Counted from the first letter of the stretch, positions 28,541 to 41,400 are shown. The stretch is 64,000 bases of DNA from Seohaeicola saemankumensis (GCF_021021435.1 NZ_JAINWI010000016.1:1-64000); one strand, 5' to 3'. Numbers and translations: made by a program. The notes: generated by a model not told the origin, from the letters alone.

Positions 28541-29092
28541 CTATTCCTGCGACAGGCTGGCCAGATAGACCATATCCGGCCCGAAAATCCGGTCGCTATG
28601 TTCAGCCAGATAGATCTTCATCCACGGCGTGAAGCGTTCGGGCCAGCGCGCGACCTCGGCTTGCAGGTCCTGATAGTTGACCCAGCGCACCTCCATCACC
28701 TCGTCGGAGTTGGGGGTTACACTCAGCCCTTTGTCGGCGCGCGCCAGATAGATATCGACCACCTCGTGCTCGACCATGCCGGCCCCCACATCGGCGCGGT
28801 ATTCCACGCAATCGCGATGTTCGGGATGCAGGCCGGTGATGCCCAACTCCTCGCGCAGGCGGCGCGTGGCGCAAACCTCCGGTGCTTCGTCCCAGTCGGG
28901 ATGGGTGCAGCAGGTATTCGCCCACAGGCCCGGCGTGTGATATTTGCCCAGGGCGCGCCGCTGGATCAGCACATCGGTGCCACGGATCACAAAGACCGAC
29001 ACAGCCTTGTGACGCAAACCGCGCTTGTGCACTTCCAGCTTGTCGACGGGGGTCAACTCGTCATTGACCCAGGCGGGGATCATCAGGCTCAT
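28541..29092 (-). CDS. idi: isopentenyl-diphosphate delta-isomerase, type I
   Basis: A 183-aa Nudix-fold isomerase. The catalytic Cys is in 'WANTCCTHP' and the Glu-containing metal site in 'VEHEVVDIYLA'; 'RRLREELG' is the Nudix helix. It interconverts IPP and DMAPP, supplying prenyl units for bacteriochlorophyll phytyl tails and carotenoids. The start ATG overlaps the bchP stop, so it is the last gene of the leftward photosynthesis operon (ppaA-ppsR-bchG-pucC-like-bchP-idi). Confidence 0.93.
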   Translation of the reverse strand: MSLMIPAWVNDELTPVDKLEVHKRGLRHKAVSVFVIRGTDVLIQRRALGKYHTPGLWANTCCTHPDWDEAPEVCATRRLREELGITGLHPEHRDCVEYRADVGAGMVEHEVVDIYLARADKGLSVTPNSDEVMEVRWVNYQDLQAEVARWPERFTPWMKIYLAEHSDRIFGPDMVYLASLSQE

Positions 29093-30273
29093 ACGCGGTT
29101 CGCCGGAATAAGACGCGTCAGATGCGCGAGGTTTTTCAGGCCGATCTTGATATGCGCCATCGGCCTTGCACGCACCAATTTCTTGTTCATGTAAGCCTCG
29201 AATGTCAGGCGCTGCACATCCACATCATGGCAGAGCGATACAAACCGCTCGCGCCGCTCGTCCGACCTATAATAGGCATTCTGCATCGAGGCCAATACAC
29301 GGAACACCATCTTGTGATCCTTCATGAACAATTGCCGCGCCAGCCTCAAGTCGCGCGCGCGACCCGTTGTCAGGCAGGCCGCCGCTGCCGTGGCCGCAAC
29401 ACGCCCGCCAACCATGGCATAGAATATCCCCTCGCCCGAAGACGGTGCCACAACACCTGCCGCATCGCCCGCCAGCAGCACATCGCTGCCATTGTCCCAG
29501 CGGTCCAGCGGTTTGAGCGGGATCGGCGCGCCCTCGCGCCGGATCGTTTTGCAATCGCTCAGGCCCGCCGCGGCGCGCAGATCGGCGGTTGCCTGCTTCA
29601 GATCGACGCTGTCCACCTCGGTGCCCATGCCGATGCTGGCGGATTTGCCATGCGGGAAAATCCAGCCGTAAAAATCGGGCGAAATCGCGCCGTCATAGAT
29701 CACATCGCAGCGTTCGGGGTCATAGATCGCGGTTTTGGCAGGGGCCTCGATAATCTCGTGATAGGCCAGAACGTATGGGATCTTGTCACCGCCCGGCACT
29801 TCGGTGCGCCCCACCTTCGATCGCGCACCATCCGCGCCGATCACCAGCTTGGTGGTCAGGGATATCTCTTCGCCCGTGGCCTTGTCGCGGTAGATGACAT
29901 GCGTGCCGCCTGCGTCGCGCTTGATCCGCAGATAGGTGCCCGTCAACCGCGTAGCCCCGGCATCTGCCGCGCGCACCCGCAGGAACTCGTCGAAATGTTC
30001 GCGGTCCACCATGCCGACAAATCCGTTCTCGATCGGGATATCGACCTTGCGTCCCGTGGGCGAGATCATGCGCGCGGTCGTGATCTTGGCGACGATCTGG
30101 CTGTCCGGCACATGAAAATCGGCGATCAGGCGTGGTGGAATGGCCCCGCCGCAGGGCTTGATCCGTCCGGCCCTGTCCAGCATCGCCACCTTGAAACCCG
30201 ACCGCACCAGATCTTCGGCGGCAGTGGCACCCGAGGGGCCAGCGCCCACAACGACGACATCATACATTCTCAT
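29089..30273 (-). CDS. bchP: geranylgeranyl reductase
   Basis: A 394-aa flavoprotein that reduces the geranylgeranyl tail of bacteriochlorophyll to phytyl. The FAD site GAGPSG is at 10-15 of MRMYDVVVVGAGPSGATAA, and DVLLAGDAAGVVAPSSGEGIFYA is the second FAD motif. The ATG at 30273 is chosen because it overlaps the upstream stop (ATGA) and gives the standard N-terminus; the frame is open for 69 more codons upstream inside the neighbouring gene. Typical place between the PucC-like gene and idi. Confidence 0.95.
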   Translation of the reverse strand: MRMYDVVVVGAGPSGATAAEDLVRSGFKVAMLDRAGRIKPCGGAIPPRLIADFHVPDSQIVAKITTARMISPTGRKVDIPIENGFVGMVDREHFDEFLRVRAADAGATRLTGTYLRIKRDAGGTHVIYRDKATGEEISLTTKLVIGADGARSKVGRTEVPGGDKIPYVLAYHEIIEAPAKTAIYDPERCDVIYDGAISPDFYGWIFPHGKSASIGMGTEVDSVDLKQATADLRAAAGLSDCKTIRREGAPIPLKPLDRWDNGSDVLLAGDAAGVVAPSSGEGIFYAMVGGRVAATAAAACLTTGRARDLRLARQLFMKDHKMVFRVLASMQNAYYRSDERRERFVSLCHDVDVQRLTFEAYMNKKLVRARPMAHIKIGLKNLAHLTRLIPANRV

Positions 30274-31553
30274 TCTCCCGGAACCAGTTGAGCGCCACCT
30301 CGGCGGCTTTCCATTATGCGTGTCGCCATGAACGCGGCGGCCAGAAACAATGCGGCTTCCGCTACGAAAACAGCACCGAATGCAGGCGCATCCTGACCAA
30401 GCAGTGCGCGCAGCGCATCGACCAAAGCTGCCCCCAGCAATCCGCCAAAGCCCGCCGCAATCGCTTGCGCGGCCCCCCACAACCCCATCCGCGTGCCCTC
30501 GCGCGCGCCGCGCCCCTCACCGGCCAGCGCCATCATCGACCCGATAGCCGCGACCGCAAACATGCCGTTGAAGAAACCCAGCGCCACGACGACCGGCACC
30601 AAGGGCGCGCCCGGTCCCATCGGACCAAGCAGCGTCAGCATGCCAAGGCTGGCCGCCGATCCAAGACAGCCCGCCACGACCCATGCGCGCAATGTGCCGA
30701 TCCGCAGCCCTGTCGCGGCAATGCCCACGATCAGCATACCGATAAACACGCCACCATTCTGCGCGCCCGACAACGAGGTGGATTGCCCCGGTGTGAAACC
30801 GAAAACCAGACCGGCATAGGGTTCAAGGATCAGTTCCTGCATGAAATAGGCGGTCATCGACAAAAAGACGAACAGCGTGAACATGCGCGCCTTGGGTTCG
30901 CCCCAGACCTCGCGCAGGCCCTGGACAAACGGCATCTCGTCGGGTTCGGGTTGGGCATCCAGACCGCGTTCCACACGCCAGATTGCCAGCGTTGTCAGCA
31001 CCACGGCTCCGCCTGTGACGATGGCGACAATCCGCATCAGCAACGCATGGCTATAGGGATCAAGATTGGCCCCCACGGTGCCCGCTGTTGCGGCAATGCC
31101 GAAAATCATCATCAGCCAAGTGATCGTTGCCGCCGCCGCACGGCGGTGCGGGGCGGTGGCCGTAGCCAGCAGCGCCAGAAGCGAGGTGCCCGAGGCCCCT
31201 GCCCCCAGACCGATCATCGCATAGGCCAGCACGGATACGGCAAGACCGGCCATGAAACTCGCCTCAAGCAGCGGTATCGCCATCGCTGCGGTAAAAGCCC
31301 CGCCTGCAAGAATCGCCATGCCCCCGATGATCCACCGCGTGCGGTTGCCCGAAGTGTCGGACCGGTAGCCCCAATTGGGCCGCGTGATCTGGATGCCATA
31401 GTGCAGCGCCACCAGAAACCCTGGCAGCAGGGCAGGCAGCGCCAGTTCCACCACCATCAGGCGGTTCAGGGTCGATGTCGTCAGAACAACCACCGCACCA
31501 AGGCACATCTGCACCAGACCAAGGCGCACAATGGACAGCCAAGAAAGCGTCAC
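30270..31553 (-). CDS. PucC/BCH2-family transporter (bacteriochlorophyll assembly)
   Basis: A 427-aa MFS-type protein with 12 hydrophobic segments, GTG start overlapping the bchG stop (GTGA). 'LSIVRLGLVQMCLGAVVVLTTSTLNRLMVVEL' near the N-terminus is the signature shared with LhaA and PucC. The homologue in Rhodobacter (orf427/428) always lies between bchG and bchP and is thought to deliver or hold bacteriochlorophyll during complex assembly. A paralogue, lhaA, lies at 43655. Confidence 0.92.
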   Translation of the reverse strand: MTLSWLSIVRLGLVQMCLGAVVVLTTSTLNRLMVVELALPALLPGFLVALHYGIQITRPNWGYRSDTSGNRTRWIIGGMAILAGGAFTAAMAIPLLEASFMAGLAVSVLAYAMIGLGAGASGTSLLALLATATAPHRRAAAATITWLMMIFGIAATAGTVGANLDPYSHALLMRIVAIVTGGAVVLTTLAIWRVERGLDAQPEPDEMPFVQGLREVWGEPKARMFTLFVFLSMTAYFMQELILEPYAGLVFGFTPGQSTSLSGAQNGGVFIGMLIVGIAATGLRIGTLRAWVVAGCLGSAASLGMLTLLGPMGPGAPLVPVVVALGFFNGMFAVAAIGSMMALAGEGRGAREGTRMGLWGAAQAIAAGFGGLLGAALVDALRALLGQDAPAFGAVFVAEAALFLAAAFMATRIMESRRGGAQLVPGE

Positions 31554-32458
31554 GGCAGCACCTCCAGCGTGCGGATGGCAAAGGCGGCAATCATCATGCC
31601 GCCCACGTAAAGCATGACGCCCGTGCCATTATACCATGGCGCGCGGCCCTTGGGATCGGTCAGCAGCACCCGCATCGCCCAGAGTTGCAGCGCCAGCACC
31701 GCGACAATCGCCAGCGCGTGCAGCGGTCTGTCCCACATGAAAAGCAGCGCGATGACCATTGCTTGCGGCAGGGCCATGACCCAGCAGGCCAGCCTTGCGG
31801 CGCGTTCCGGCCCCATTGTGACGGGCAGCGAATTCACCCCCATCTGGCGGTCGCCTTCCAGCGCCTTGAAATCGTTCAGTGTCATAATCCCATGCGCGCC
31901 AATCCCGTAAAGCAGCGCAATCACCACCACCGCCAGCGATGGCGAGCCCGCACTCAGCACAGCGGCGCCTGTGAACCATGGCAGGCTTTCATAGGACAGC
32001 CCGACCAGACCCGGCCCCCACCAGCCCGACCGCTTCAGGCGGACGGGTTCGGCGGAATAGGCCCATGCGGCCAGCACACCCACGACGGTTGCCCCGAAAC
32101 CCCAAGGCCCAAGCTGCCAGCCGACCAGCAGCGACAGCGCCGTCATCGCCAGCGCGATCCACAGACCCCAACGGCCGGGAATACGCCCTGACGGGATCGG
32201 GCGGTCTGGCTCGTTGATGGCGTCAACGTGGCGGTCACACCAGTCATTTGCGGCTTGCGACATGCCGCAAACAATCGGACCAGCCAGGATGACGCCCAGA
32301 AGCACCAGCCCCCATTGGCCCGAAGGCGAAACACCCGAGGATACAACACCGCAGAGATAGGCCCACATCGGCGGAAACCATGTGATCGGTTTGATCAGCC
32401 GCAGCATCGCCGCCGGTTCTGGCATAGTCCGAATGTGTAAGGTTTGGTTTACAGTCAT
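31550..32458 (-). CDS. bchG: bacteriochlorophyll a synthase
   Basis: A 302-aa UbiA-family prenyltransferase with about eight helices; it attaches geranylgeranyl/phytyl to bacteriochlorophyllide. Both Asp-rich motifs are seen: 'NDWCDRHVDAINEPDRPIP' and 'NDFKALEGDR'. The N-terminus MTVNQTLH..PEP resembles that of Rhodobacter BchG, so the ATG at 32458 is preferred although no Shine-Dalgarno precedes it; a second ATG at 32425 is the alternative. A perfect TGT-N12-ACA motif lies over codons 2-8. Confidence 0.94.
   Translation of the reverse strand: MTVNQTLHIRTMPEPAAMLRLIKPITWFPPMWAYLCGVVSSGVSPSGQWGLVLLGVILAGPIVCGMSQAANDWCDRHVDAINEPDRPIPSGRIPGRWGLWIALAMTALSLLVGWQLGPWGFGATVVGVLAAWAYSAEPVRLKRSGWWGPGLVGLSYESLPWFTGAAVLSAGSPSLAVVVIALLYGIGAHGIMTLNDFKALEGDRQMGVNSLPVTMGPERAARLACWVMALPQAMVIALLFMWDRPLHALAIVAVLALQLWAMRVLLTDPKGRAPWYNGTGVMLYVGGMMIAAFAIRTLEVLP
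32436..32453. promoter_or_regulatory. candidate PpsR/CrtJ operator in the first codons of bchG
   Basis: TGTAAGGTTTGGTTTACA, a perfect TGT-N12-ACA palindrome, the known PpsR/CrtJ recognition pattern. On the minus strand it covers codons 2-8 of bchG (or lies just upstream of the ATG at 32425). A related TGTAA...TTGACA match with a 13-base spacer lies next to it at 32460-32478. Since the protein sequence here is also conserved, chance cannot be excluded. Confidence 0.55.
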
Positions 32459-32567
32459 GTGTCAACTATGGCATTACATTGCGAGTCGACGCAAGAAAAA
32501 CAACGGTCTGGAATTGCCTATAAATGTCGCATGAAGCGGATGGATTCAGCGTGCGGGGCAGCAGCCC

Positions 32568-33986
32568 TCAGTCGTCGCCGTCTTTGCTCAGAAGCCCGTA
32601 TTTCCGCAGCTTCACGTAAAGGCTCTGCCGTGACAGGCCCAGCATTTCGGCGGCGGCCACACGGTTGTTGCGTGTCAGGGTCACGGCGGTCTCGATGCAC
32701 ATCTTCTCGACCACATCGGTGGTCTCGGCCACGATCTCTTTCAATGTCGCGGACCCGACCAGCTCCATGACGTTGTGTTGCGATCCCTCGTCCACCGTCG
32801 CGGCAGGCTTGCGAACCGCATCGACACGGCTGACATCGCGCATCACGAAACCGATAGACGGGTAGGAACGGTCATTCAGCCATGTTGTCGCCACTTCGAT
32901 AGCGACCTTGCCACCGTAGTCATTGATCAGTTGTGTGCCATACATCCGCATATTGCCGGACCGCTGGGCATTGTCGATCAGCACATTCAGGTCGATCTGC
33001 CCGCGCGCCATGAAATCGCCAAGGCTGCGCCCCTTCACATCCGACATATGCGCTGCATCCGCCAGATTCAGGAAACTGTCATTGGCCGAGGCGATCACGC
33101 CCTTACTGTCGGTAAAGACAACCGCATCTGCCCCGCTGTGATAGAGCGTGGACAGGTTCATCGCCAGTTGGTCCTCGACCACGCGCGCATCCTCACCGGG
33201 ATCAAGGCGGCAGATCAGGATACGTTCGCCACCTGCGCGAAAGACCGTCGGCGTCAGGGTCACACGCTTGCGGCTACGCCTTGTCTGGATTTCCAGATCC
33301 GAGACCGCCTCGGAAATTGCCAGATTGACCAGCGATTCCACAAATTCGCCGCTCCGCTTGTCCTTGAACTCCTGCGCGAAGGTCGCGCCTGTCAGATCTT
33401 CGCGCGACGCCCCCAGCAGGCTGGCTGCCGGATCGTTGATATCCTTGATCCGCCCCGTCCCGACCGAGACAAAGACGATAGCATCCCGCGTTGTCGCCAG
33501 CAGCAGCCGATAGCGGCTGTCAAACTCGCGCCGCGCCTCATAGCCGCGTTCCAGCGCCATTTGCGCCTGCACCAGATGTTGTTGCGTTTCTGCGATCAGC
33601 CGCAGGTCGCGCCCCAGCATCAGGATCTGGCCATCCGTGCCAATCCGGTGGAAGCTGTAGCGGATCGGGAATTCCCAGACGGCATTGTCGGAATGGTTCA
33701 ACTCGACCGGGCGCAGGTTCTCGTCGCTGTCGATAAAGCGTTTCACCGCGTTCTCGAACTTGGGCACGCTTTCCGGTGTCAGGAATTGCTGGATACGCCG
33801 CCCTTCCCAGTGGTCCAGATTACCGTAGGAGCTGTCATTCTCGTTGATCAGCACCGACTGGATCAGGCAATCGCGGGAAATCACCAAAGCAATATCCGAA
33901 GCTGCCGCCACAATGCTGCGGAGAAATTCAGGTTCGATCAAGGGAACCGATCCGCTGGACCAGAAAGGAGAACCGCTTTTTGTCAT
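32568..33986 (-). CDS. ppsR: photosynthesis gene repressor PpsR/CrtJ
   Basis: A 472-aa repressor: an N-terminal PAS-like domain and Q-linker (about 1-150), two PAS domains (about 155-265 and 275-390) and a C-terminal Fis-type helix-turn-helix (about 415-465; 'NRVAAAEMLGLSRQSLYVKLRKYGL'). Cysteines are at 40, 259 and 430. The last two correspond by context ('ILICRLDPG' and 'EKMCIE' just before the HTH) to the redox-active pair of Rhodobacter PpsR. It represses bch, crt and puc genes under oxygen through TGT-N12-ACA sites. The start directly follows the ppaA stop. Confidence 0.95.
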   Translation of the reverse strand: MTKSGSPFWSSGSVPLIEPEFLRSIVAAASDIALVISRDCLIQSVLINENDSSYGNLDHWEGRRIQQFLTPESVPKFENAVKRFIDSDENLRPVELNHSDNAVWEFPIRYSFHRIGTDGQILMLGRDLRLIAETQQHLVQAQMALERGYEARREFDSRYRLLLATTRDAIVFVSVGTGRIKDINDPAASLLGASREDLTGATFAQEFKDKRSGEFVESLVNLAISEAVSDLEIQTRRSRKRVTLTPTVFRAGGERILICRLDPGEDARVVEDQLAMNLSTLYHSGADAVVFTDSKGVIASANDSFLNLADAAHMSDVKGRSLGDFMARGQIDLNVLIDNAQRSGNMRMYGTQLINDYGGKVAIEVATTWLNDRSYPSIGFVMRDVSRVDAVRKPAATVDEGSQHNVMELVGSATLKEIVAETTDVVEKMCIETAVTLTRNNRVAAAEMLGLSRQSLYVKLRKYGLLSKDGDD

Positions 33987-34793
33987 CTATTCCGCCACAA
34001 GCCGTTTGTCGACCGAGCGTGTATCGAAATGCTTGAGGGCAAGTTGCAAATCATTCGTCGCAAGGTCCACGCCGGTTCTGGTCTGGGCATCCGAAACCTG
34101 TGTGAGGATCAGACCACCAAGGATCATCGGTGGTGCATTTCGAACAGTCATTCTAATGTGTTTAACGAATTCGCTTATCGGATCAAGTGCTTGTGATCGC
34201 GCACAGGAAAACATGATCAGATCGTACCAGTCCTGCCGCAGCGCCTTGCGCATATCGGTCATCGTCACGCCGGTGATCACGCGCACCGAATGGCCGTCAT
34301 GGCGCAGGCGCGCGGCAATGGTGGCCATGCCCAGCGTGTGCAGATCATTGTCGCAAATGACCAGAAGGACACCAAGCTGTTCCGACCCGCGACGCGGCAC
34401 GATGCTGTCGCTCCAGTCCGAGGACAGCATCCGCACCATGTCCTGCAACCGCGCAGAGGCCGTGGTGACCTGTGCGAAACTTTTGTCGTCCTGATCCCAC
34501 TGGCAACCAAGATGGCGCGCAGCCTCAGGGATGTAGCATTTGATGATATCGAGGTCCGACAGATGGGCGCGACGCAACATGTCCAATGCTGCCCCGGTAT
34601 CGAAACCGCGCGGATCGCTGATTGCGGCCAGCAGCCTGTCGATGATCGCATCGCACAAAAGCGCCGTCTCCGCCGTGCTGCGCTGGCGCAACACCGAGAT
34701 GACGCGGCTAGCCAGATCTCCGACCTGAAACATCCCCTTGAGCGCAGAAACCTGCGCGCCTGAGGTGTCGAGCTGATTGGGTCTTCTGGACAT
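33987..34793 (-). CDS. ppaA: PpaA/AerR antirepressor, cobalamin-binding type
   Basis: A 268-aa regulator from the ATG at 34793. The C-terminal half is a vitamin-B12-binding fold with the canonical D-x-H-x-x-G motif (D150-L-H152-T-L-G155); the N-terminal half is the helical 'cap' region. In Rhodobacter, AerR/PpaA senses light or redox through cobalamin (or haem) and relieves PpsR repression. The frame is open for 58 codons upstream, including an in-frame GTG, so a longer form like the long AerR of R. capsulatus is possible. Operon with ppsR, divergent from bchF. Confidence 0.9.
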   Translation of the reverse strand: MSRRPNQLDTSGAQVSALKGMFQVGDLASRVISVLRQRSTAETALLCDAIIDRLLAAISDPRGFDTGAALDMLRRAHLSDLDIIKCYIPEAARHLGCQWDQDDKSFAQVTTASARLQDMVRMLSSDWSDSIVPRRGSEQLGVLLVICDNDLHTLGMATIAARLRHDGHSVRVITGVTMTDMRKALRQDWYDLIMFSCARSQALDPISEFVKHIRMTVRNAPPMILGGLILTQVSDAQTRTGVDLATNDLQLALKHFDTRSVDKRLVAE

Positions 34794-34866
34794 CTGCCCC
34801 CCGCGACCTGTCTCGAAAGGCGCGCCACCGAGCGCGATGCGCCCAAACTGAACCTTCACAGGGGAT

Positions 34867-34895
34867 ATTGTCCGGTTTTGGCGGGCAAATGTCAA
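34867..34895 (-). promoter_or_regulatory. candidate sigma-70 promoter for ppaA-ppsR-bchG operon
   Basis: Reading leftward: TTGACA (34895-34890), 17 bases, GACAAT (34872-34867). The -35 box is a perfect consensus and forms one half of the PpsR operator at 34890-34907. The predicted transcript would start about 65 bases before the ppaA ATG. Confidence 0.55.
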
Positions 34896-34907
34896 AGATA
34901 ATTGACA
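34890..34907. promoter_or_regulatory. PpsR/CrtJ operator, ppaA side
   Basis: TGTCAAAGATAATTGACA, a perfect TGT-N12-ACA palindrome with TTGACA in both orientations. It overlaps the -35 box of the leftward promoter, so PpsR bound here should block expression of ppaA and ppsR itself (autoregulation). Confidence 0.85.
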
Positions 34908-34991
34908 GTCCGGCTCTTTTTCGCGGCTGCCCGCTGCGTATCGCCGCGTGAAACATTTGTTTTTCATTGTTTATAAGGACTTTTTCAAAAG

Positions 34992-35009
34992 AGTAAGCCT
35001 AAATTGACA
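34992..35009. promoter_or_regulatory. near-consensus PpsR/CrtJ operator
   Basis: AGTAAGCCTAAATTGACA matches TGT-N12-ACA except for one base (AGT for TGT), and shares the flanks AAG...TTG with the bchF-proximal site. It lies exactly 41 bp (about four helical turns) from that site, a phase that favours co-operative binding of two repressor tetramers. Confidence 0.6.
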
Positions 35010-35032
35010 GCATTCACCTTACAGTCCCGTTG

Positions 35033-35050
35033 TGTAAGTTTTAGTTGACA
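35033..35050. promoter_or_regulatory. PpsR/CrtJ operator, bchF side
   Basis: TGTAAGTTTTAGTTGACA, a perfect TGT-N12-ACA site. Its right arm contains the TTGACA -35 element of the rightward promoter. It should control the whole bchFNBHLM-lhaA-puh-acsF-hemA transcript. Confidence 0.85.
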
Positions 35051-35073
35051 CTTTTATTCTGACGCCGTTACTT
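35045..35073 (+). promoter_or_regulatory. candidate sigma-70 promoter for the bchF operon
   Basis: TTGACA (35045-35050), 17-base spacer, TTACTT (35068-35073). The perfect -35 box sits inside the PpsR operator. The start of transcription would be near 35080, about 24 bases before the bchF ATG, leaving a short leader that still includes the GGAG ribosome site at 35094. Confidence 0.55.
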
Positions 35074-35103
35074 TGGACATAACGCAACCGGATGGAGTCG
35101 GAC

Positions 35104-38405
<3,302 letters not shown>

Positions 38406-38416
<11 letters not shown>

Positions 38417-41400
38417 CCGGATGATAAAAGGCCCGCTGCCGGGCTACAGGGTCGTGATCCTGACGCTGGACAGCCACGCCGCTGGCCCCTGCGCCCGCGC
38501 TGCCGAGCGTTTGTCGCGGGATTTCCCCGGCCTCTCGCTCAGTGTCCATGCTGCTGCCGAATGGGGTGAAAGCCCCGCGGCGCTTCTGGCCGCAAAACAG
38601 GCCATCGAGACCGGCGATATCGTCATCTCGAACCTGCTGTTCCTTGAGGAACATATCAACGCGATCCTGCCCGCGCTTCAGGCGCGCCGCGATCATTGCG
38701 ACGCGATGATCGGTGTCATTGCAGATGCCCAGATCGTCAAGCTGACCCGCATGGGCACGCTGGACATGGCCAAGCCTGCCTCGGGCGCGATGCAACTGAT
38801 CAAGAAACTGCGCGGCACGTCCAAGCCTTCGTCCGAAAGCGGCGAGAGCAAGATGAAGATGCTGCGCCGCCTGCCGCGTATCCTGCGGTTCATTCCCGGC
38901 AAGGCGCAGGATCTGCGCGCATGGTTCCTGATCATGCAATACTGGCTGGGCAGTTCCGACGACAATATCGAAGGCATGGTCCGCTTTCTGATCTCGCGTT
39001 ATGGCCGCGTGGATCAATGGCGCGGTGCGCCGGCGCCTGCCCCGCTGGAATACCCCGATTGCGGGCTTTACCACCCCGATCTTGAAAGCCGGATCACGAC
39101 CGATCCTGCCGATCTGCCCGCACCGACAGCACCCGTTGCCACGGTGGGTGTGCTAATGATGCGCAGCTATGTGCTGTCATCGGATACCGCGCATTATGAT
39201 GCCGTGATCCGCGCTTTCGAGGCACGCGGGTTGCGCGTGATCCCTGCTTTTGCCGGTGGTCTGGACGGTCGCCCCGCGATTGATGCCTATTTCACCAAGG
39301 ACGGTATCGCGCAGGTGGATGCGCTTGTGTCCCTGACCGGTTTCTCGCTGGTGGGCGGCCCTGCCTATAACGACAATGACAACGCGGTGAAGGTGCTCAA
39401 GGCGCTGGACGTGCCCTATATCGCGGCCCATCCGCTGGAATTCCAGACGCTGGGCCAGTGGGCCTCCTCGACAGGCGGTCTGGGTCCGATCGAGACAACG
39501 ATGCTGATCGCGCTGCCGGAACTGGATGGCGCAACAAACCCATCCGTCTTTGCCGGACGCCACGGGCAGGACGGCTGCAACGGTTGCGCGCATATGTGCC
39601 GCAACACCGCTGCGGCCAAGCAGATGTCGCCTTGTATTGAGCGGATCGAGAAACTGGCGCTGCGGGTCGAAAAGCAGGCTCTGTTACGGCGAAGCACGGC
39701 AGCCGAGCGGAAACTGGCGATCGTCCTGTTCGGCTTTCCGCCGAATGCTGGCGCGGCTGGCACTGCTGCATATCTCAGCGTGTTCGAATCGCTGCACAAC
39801 ACCCTGCATGCGCTGGCAGCACAAGGCTATGACCTGACCCCGCCCGCCACGGTCGAGGAATTGCGCGAGGTCGTCCTGCAAGGATCGGCCCGCCAATATG
39901 GGCAGGAGGCGAATGTCGCCGACCATGTCAGCGCAGACCGGATCGTCGCGCAGACCCCGTGGCTGTCCGAGATCGAAGCTGCATGGGGCCCTGCCCCAGG
40001 CCGCGTGCAAAGCGACGGGCGCGGCGTCTTCGTGCTGGGCGCGCAATTCGGAAATGTCTTTGTCGGGCTGCAACCCACATTCGGCTACGAGGGCGATCCG
40101 ATGCGCCTGCTGTTCGAGCGCGGTTTTGCACCGACCCATGCTTTCACCACCTTCTATCTGTGGCTAAAGAACAATTTCAAAGCCGATGTGCTGCTGCATT
40201 TCGGCATGCATGGCGCGCTGGAATTCATGCCCGGCAAACAGGCGGGCGTCAGCGGGGCCTGCTGGCCCGACCGTCTGATCGGCGATATGCCGAACGTGTA
40301 TCTCTACGCCTCGAACAACCCGTCCGAGGCGACGCTGGCCAAGCGCCGCACCGGTGCCGTGACCATCACGCATCTGACGCCCCCGCTGGCCGCGTCTGGC
40401 CTTTACAAAGGTCTGGCCGAACTCAAGGACAGCCTGACGCGCTGGCGCGCGATGGCCCCCGACGCGGAAGCCCGCGAGGAGCTGGAATTGCTGATCGCGG
40501 AACAGGCCCGCGCCGTGGATATGAGCGAGGTCGCCCCCGCCGCGCTGTGGCTGCGCCTGCTTGAAACCGAAAACGCCCTGATCCCTGACGGTCTGCATGT
40601 GCTGGGTCGTCCGCTCAGCAACCTGGCGCGGATCGAATATCTGCGCGTGATGGCCGATTGCGATGCCGAAACCCATGCACGGGTCGAGGCGCTGCTGAAA
40701 CAGGATCACGAGATTCCCGCCCTGCTGCGCGCGCTTGAAGGCCGCTTTACACCGCCCGTTGCCGGTGGCGATCTGATCCGCTCGCCCGATGTGCTGCCGA
40801 CGGGGCGCAATATCCATGCCTTCGATCCGTTCCGCATGCCTACGGAATTTGCTTGCCGCGAAGGTGCAAAACAAGCTCAATTGCTGCTGGATACGCATAA
40901 ATCCACGCCGCGCACCGTGGCGATGGTGCTATGGGGCAGCGACAATATCAAATCCGATGGCGGCCCGATCGCACAGGCGCTGGCGCTGATGGGCGCGAAG
41001 CCGCGCTTTGACAGCTTTGGCCGCCTGTCGGGTGCCGATCTGATCTCACTGGCCGAGCTGGGCCGCCCGCGCATCGACGTGGTAATGACCCTGTCGGGCA
41101 TCTTCCGCGACCTGCTACCCTTGCAGACCAAGATGCTGGCGCAGGCCGCCTTGCGTGCCGCCCAAGCCGACGAGCCGCTCGAGATGAACTTCATCCGCGC
41201 CCATGCGCTGGCCTATGCAGCCGAAATGGGCAGCGATCTGGAAACCGCCGCCCTGCGCGTGTTTTCCAATGCCGAGGGCGCTTATGGCTCGAACGTGAAC
41301 CAAATGGTCGACAGTTCGGCCTTCGGGCAAGAGGACGAGTTGGCCGATGCCTATGAGGCGCGCAAAAGCTTTGCCTATGGTGTGTCCGGCAAGGCCACGC

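Noticed and set aside
32460-32478. Second PpsR-like palindrome upstream of bchG as an independent operator
   Set aside because: The spacer is 13 rather than 12 bases, so I do not call it separately, only mention it with the perfect site.
32775-34196. 473-codon plus-strand frame opposite ppsR/ppaA
   Set aside because: Crosses the boundary between two conserved regulators on the other strand; no motif.
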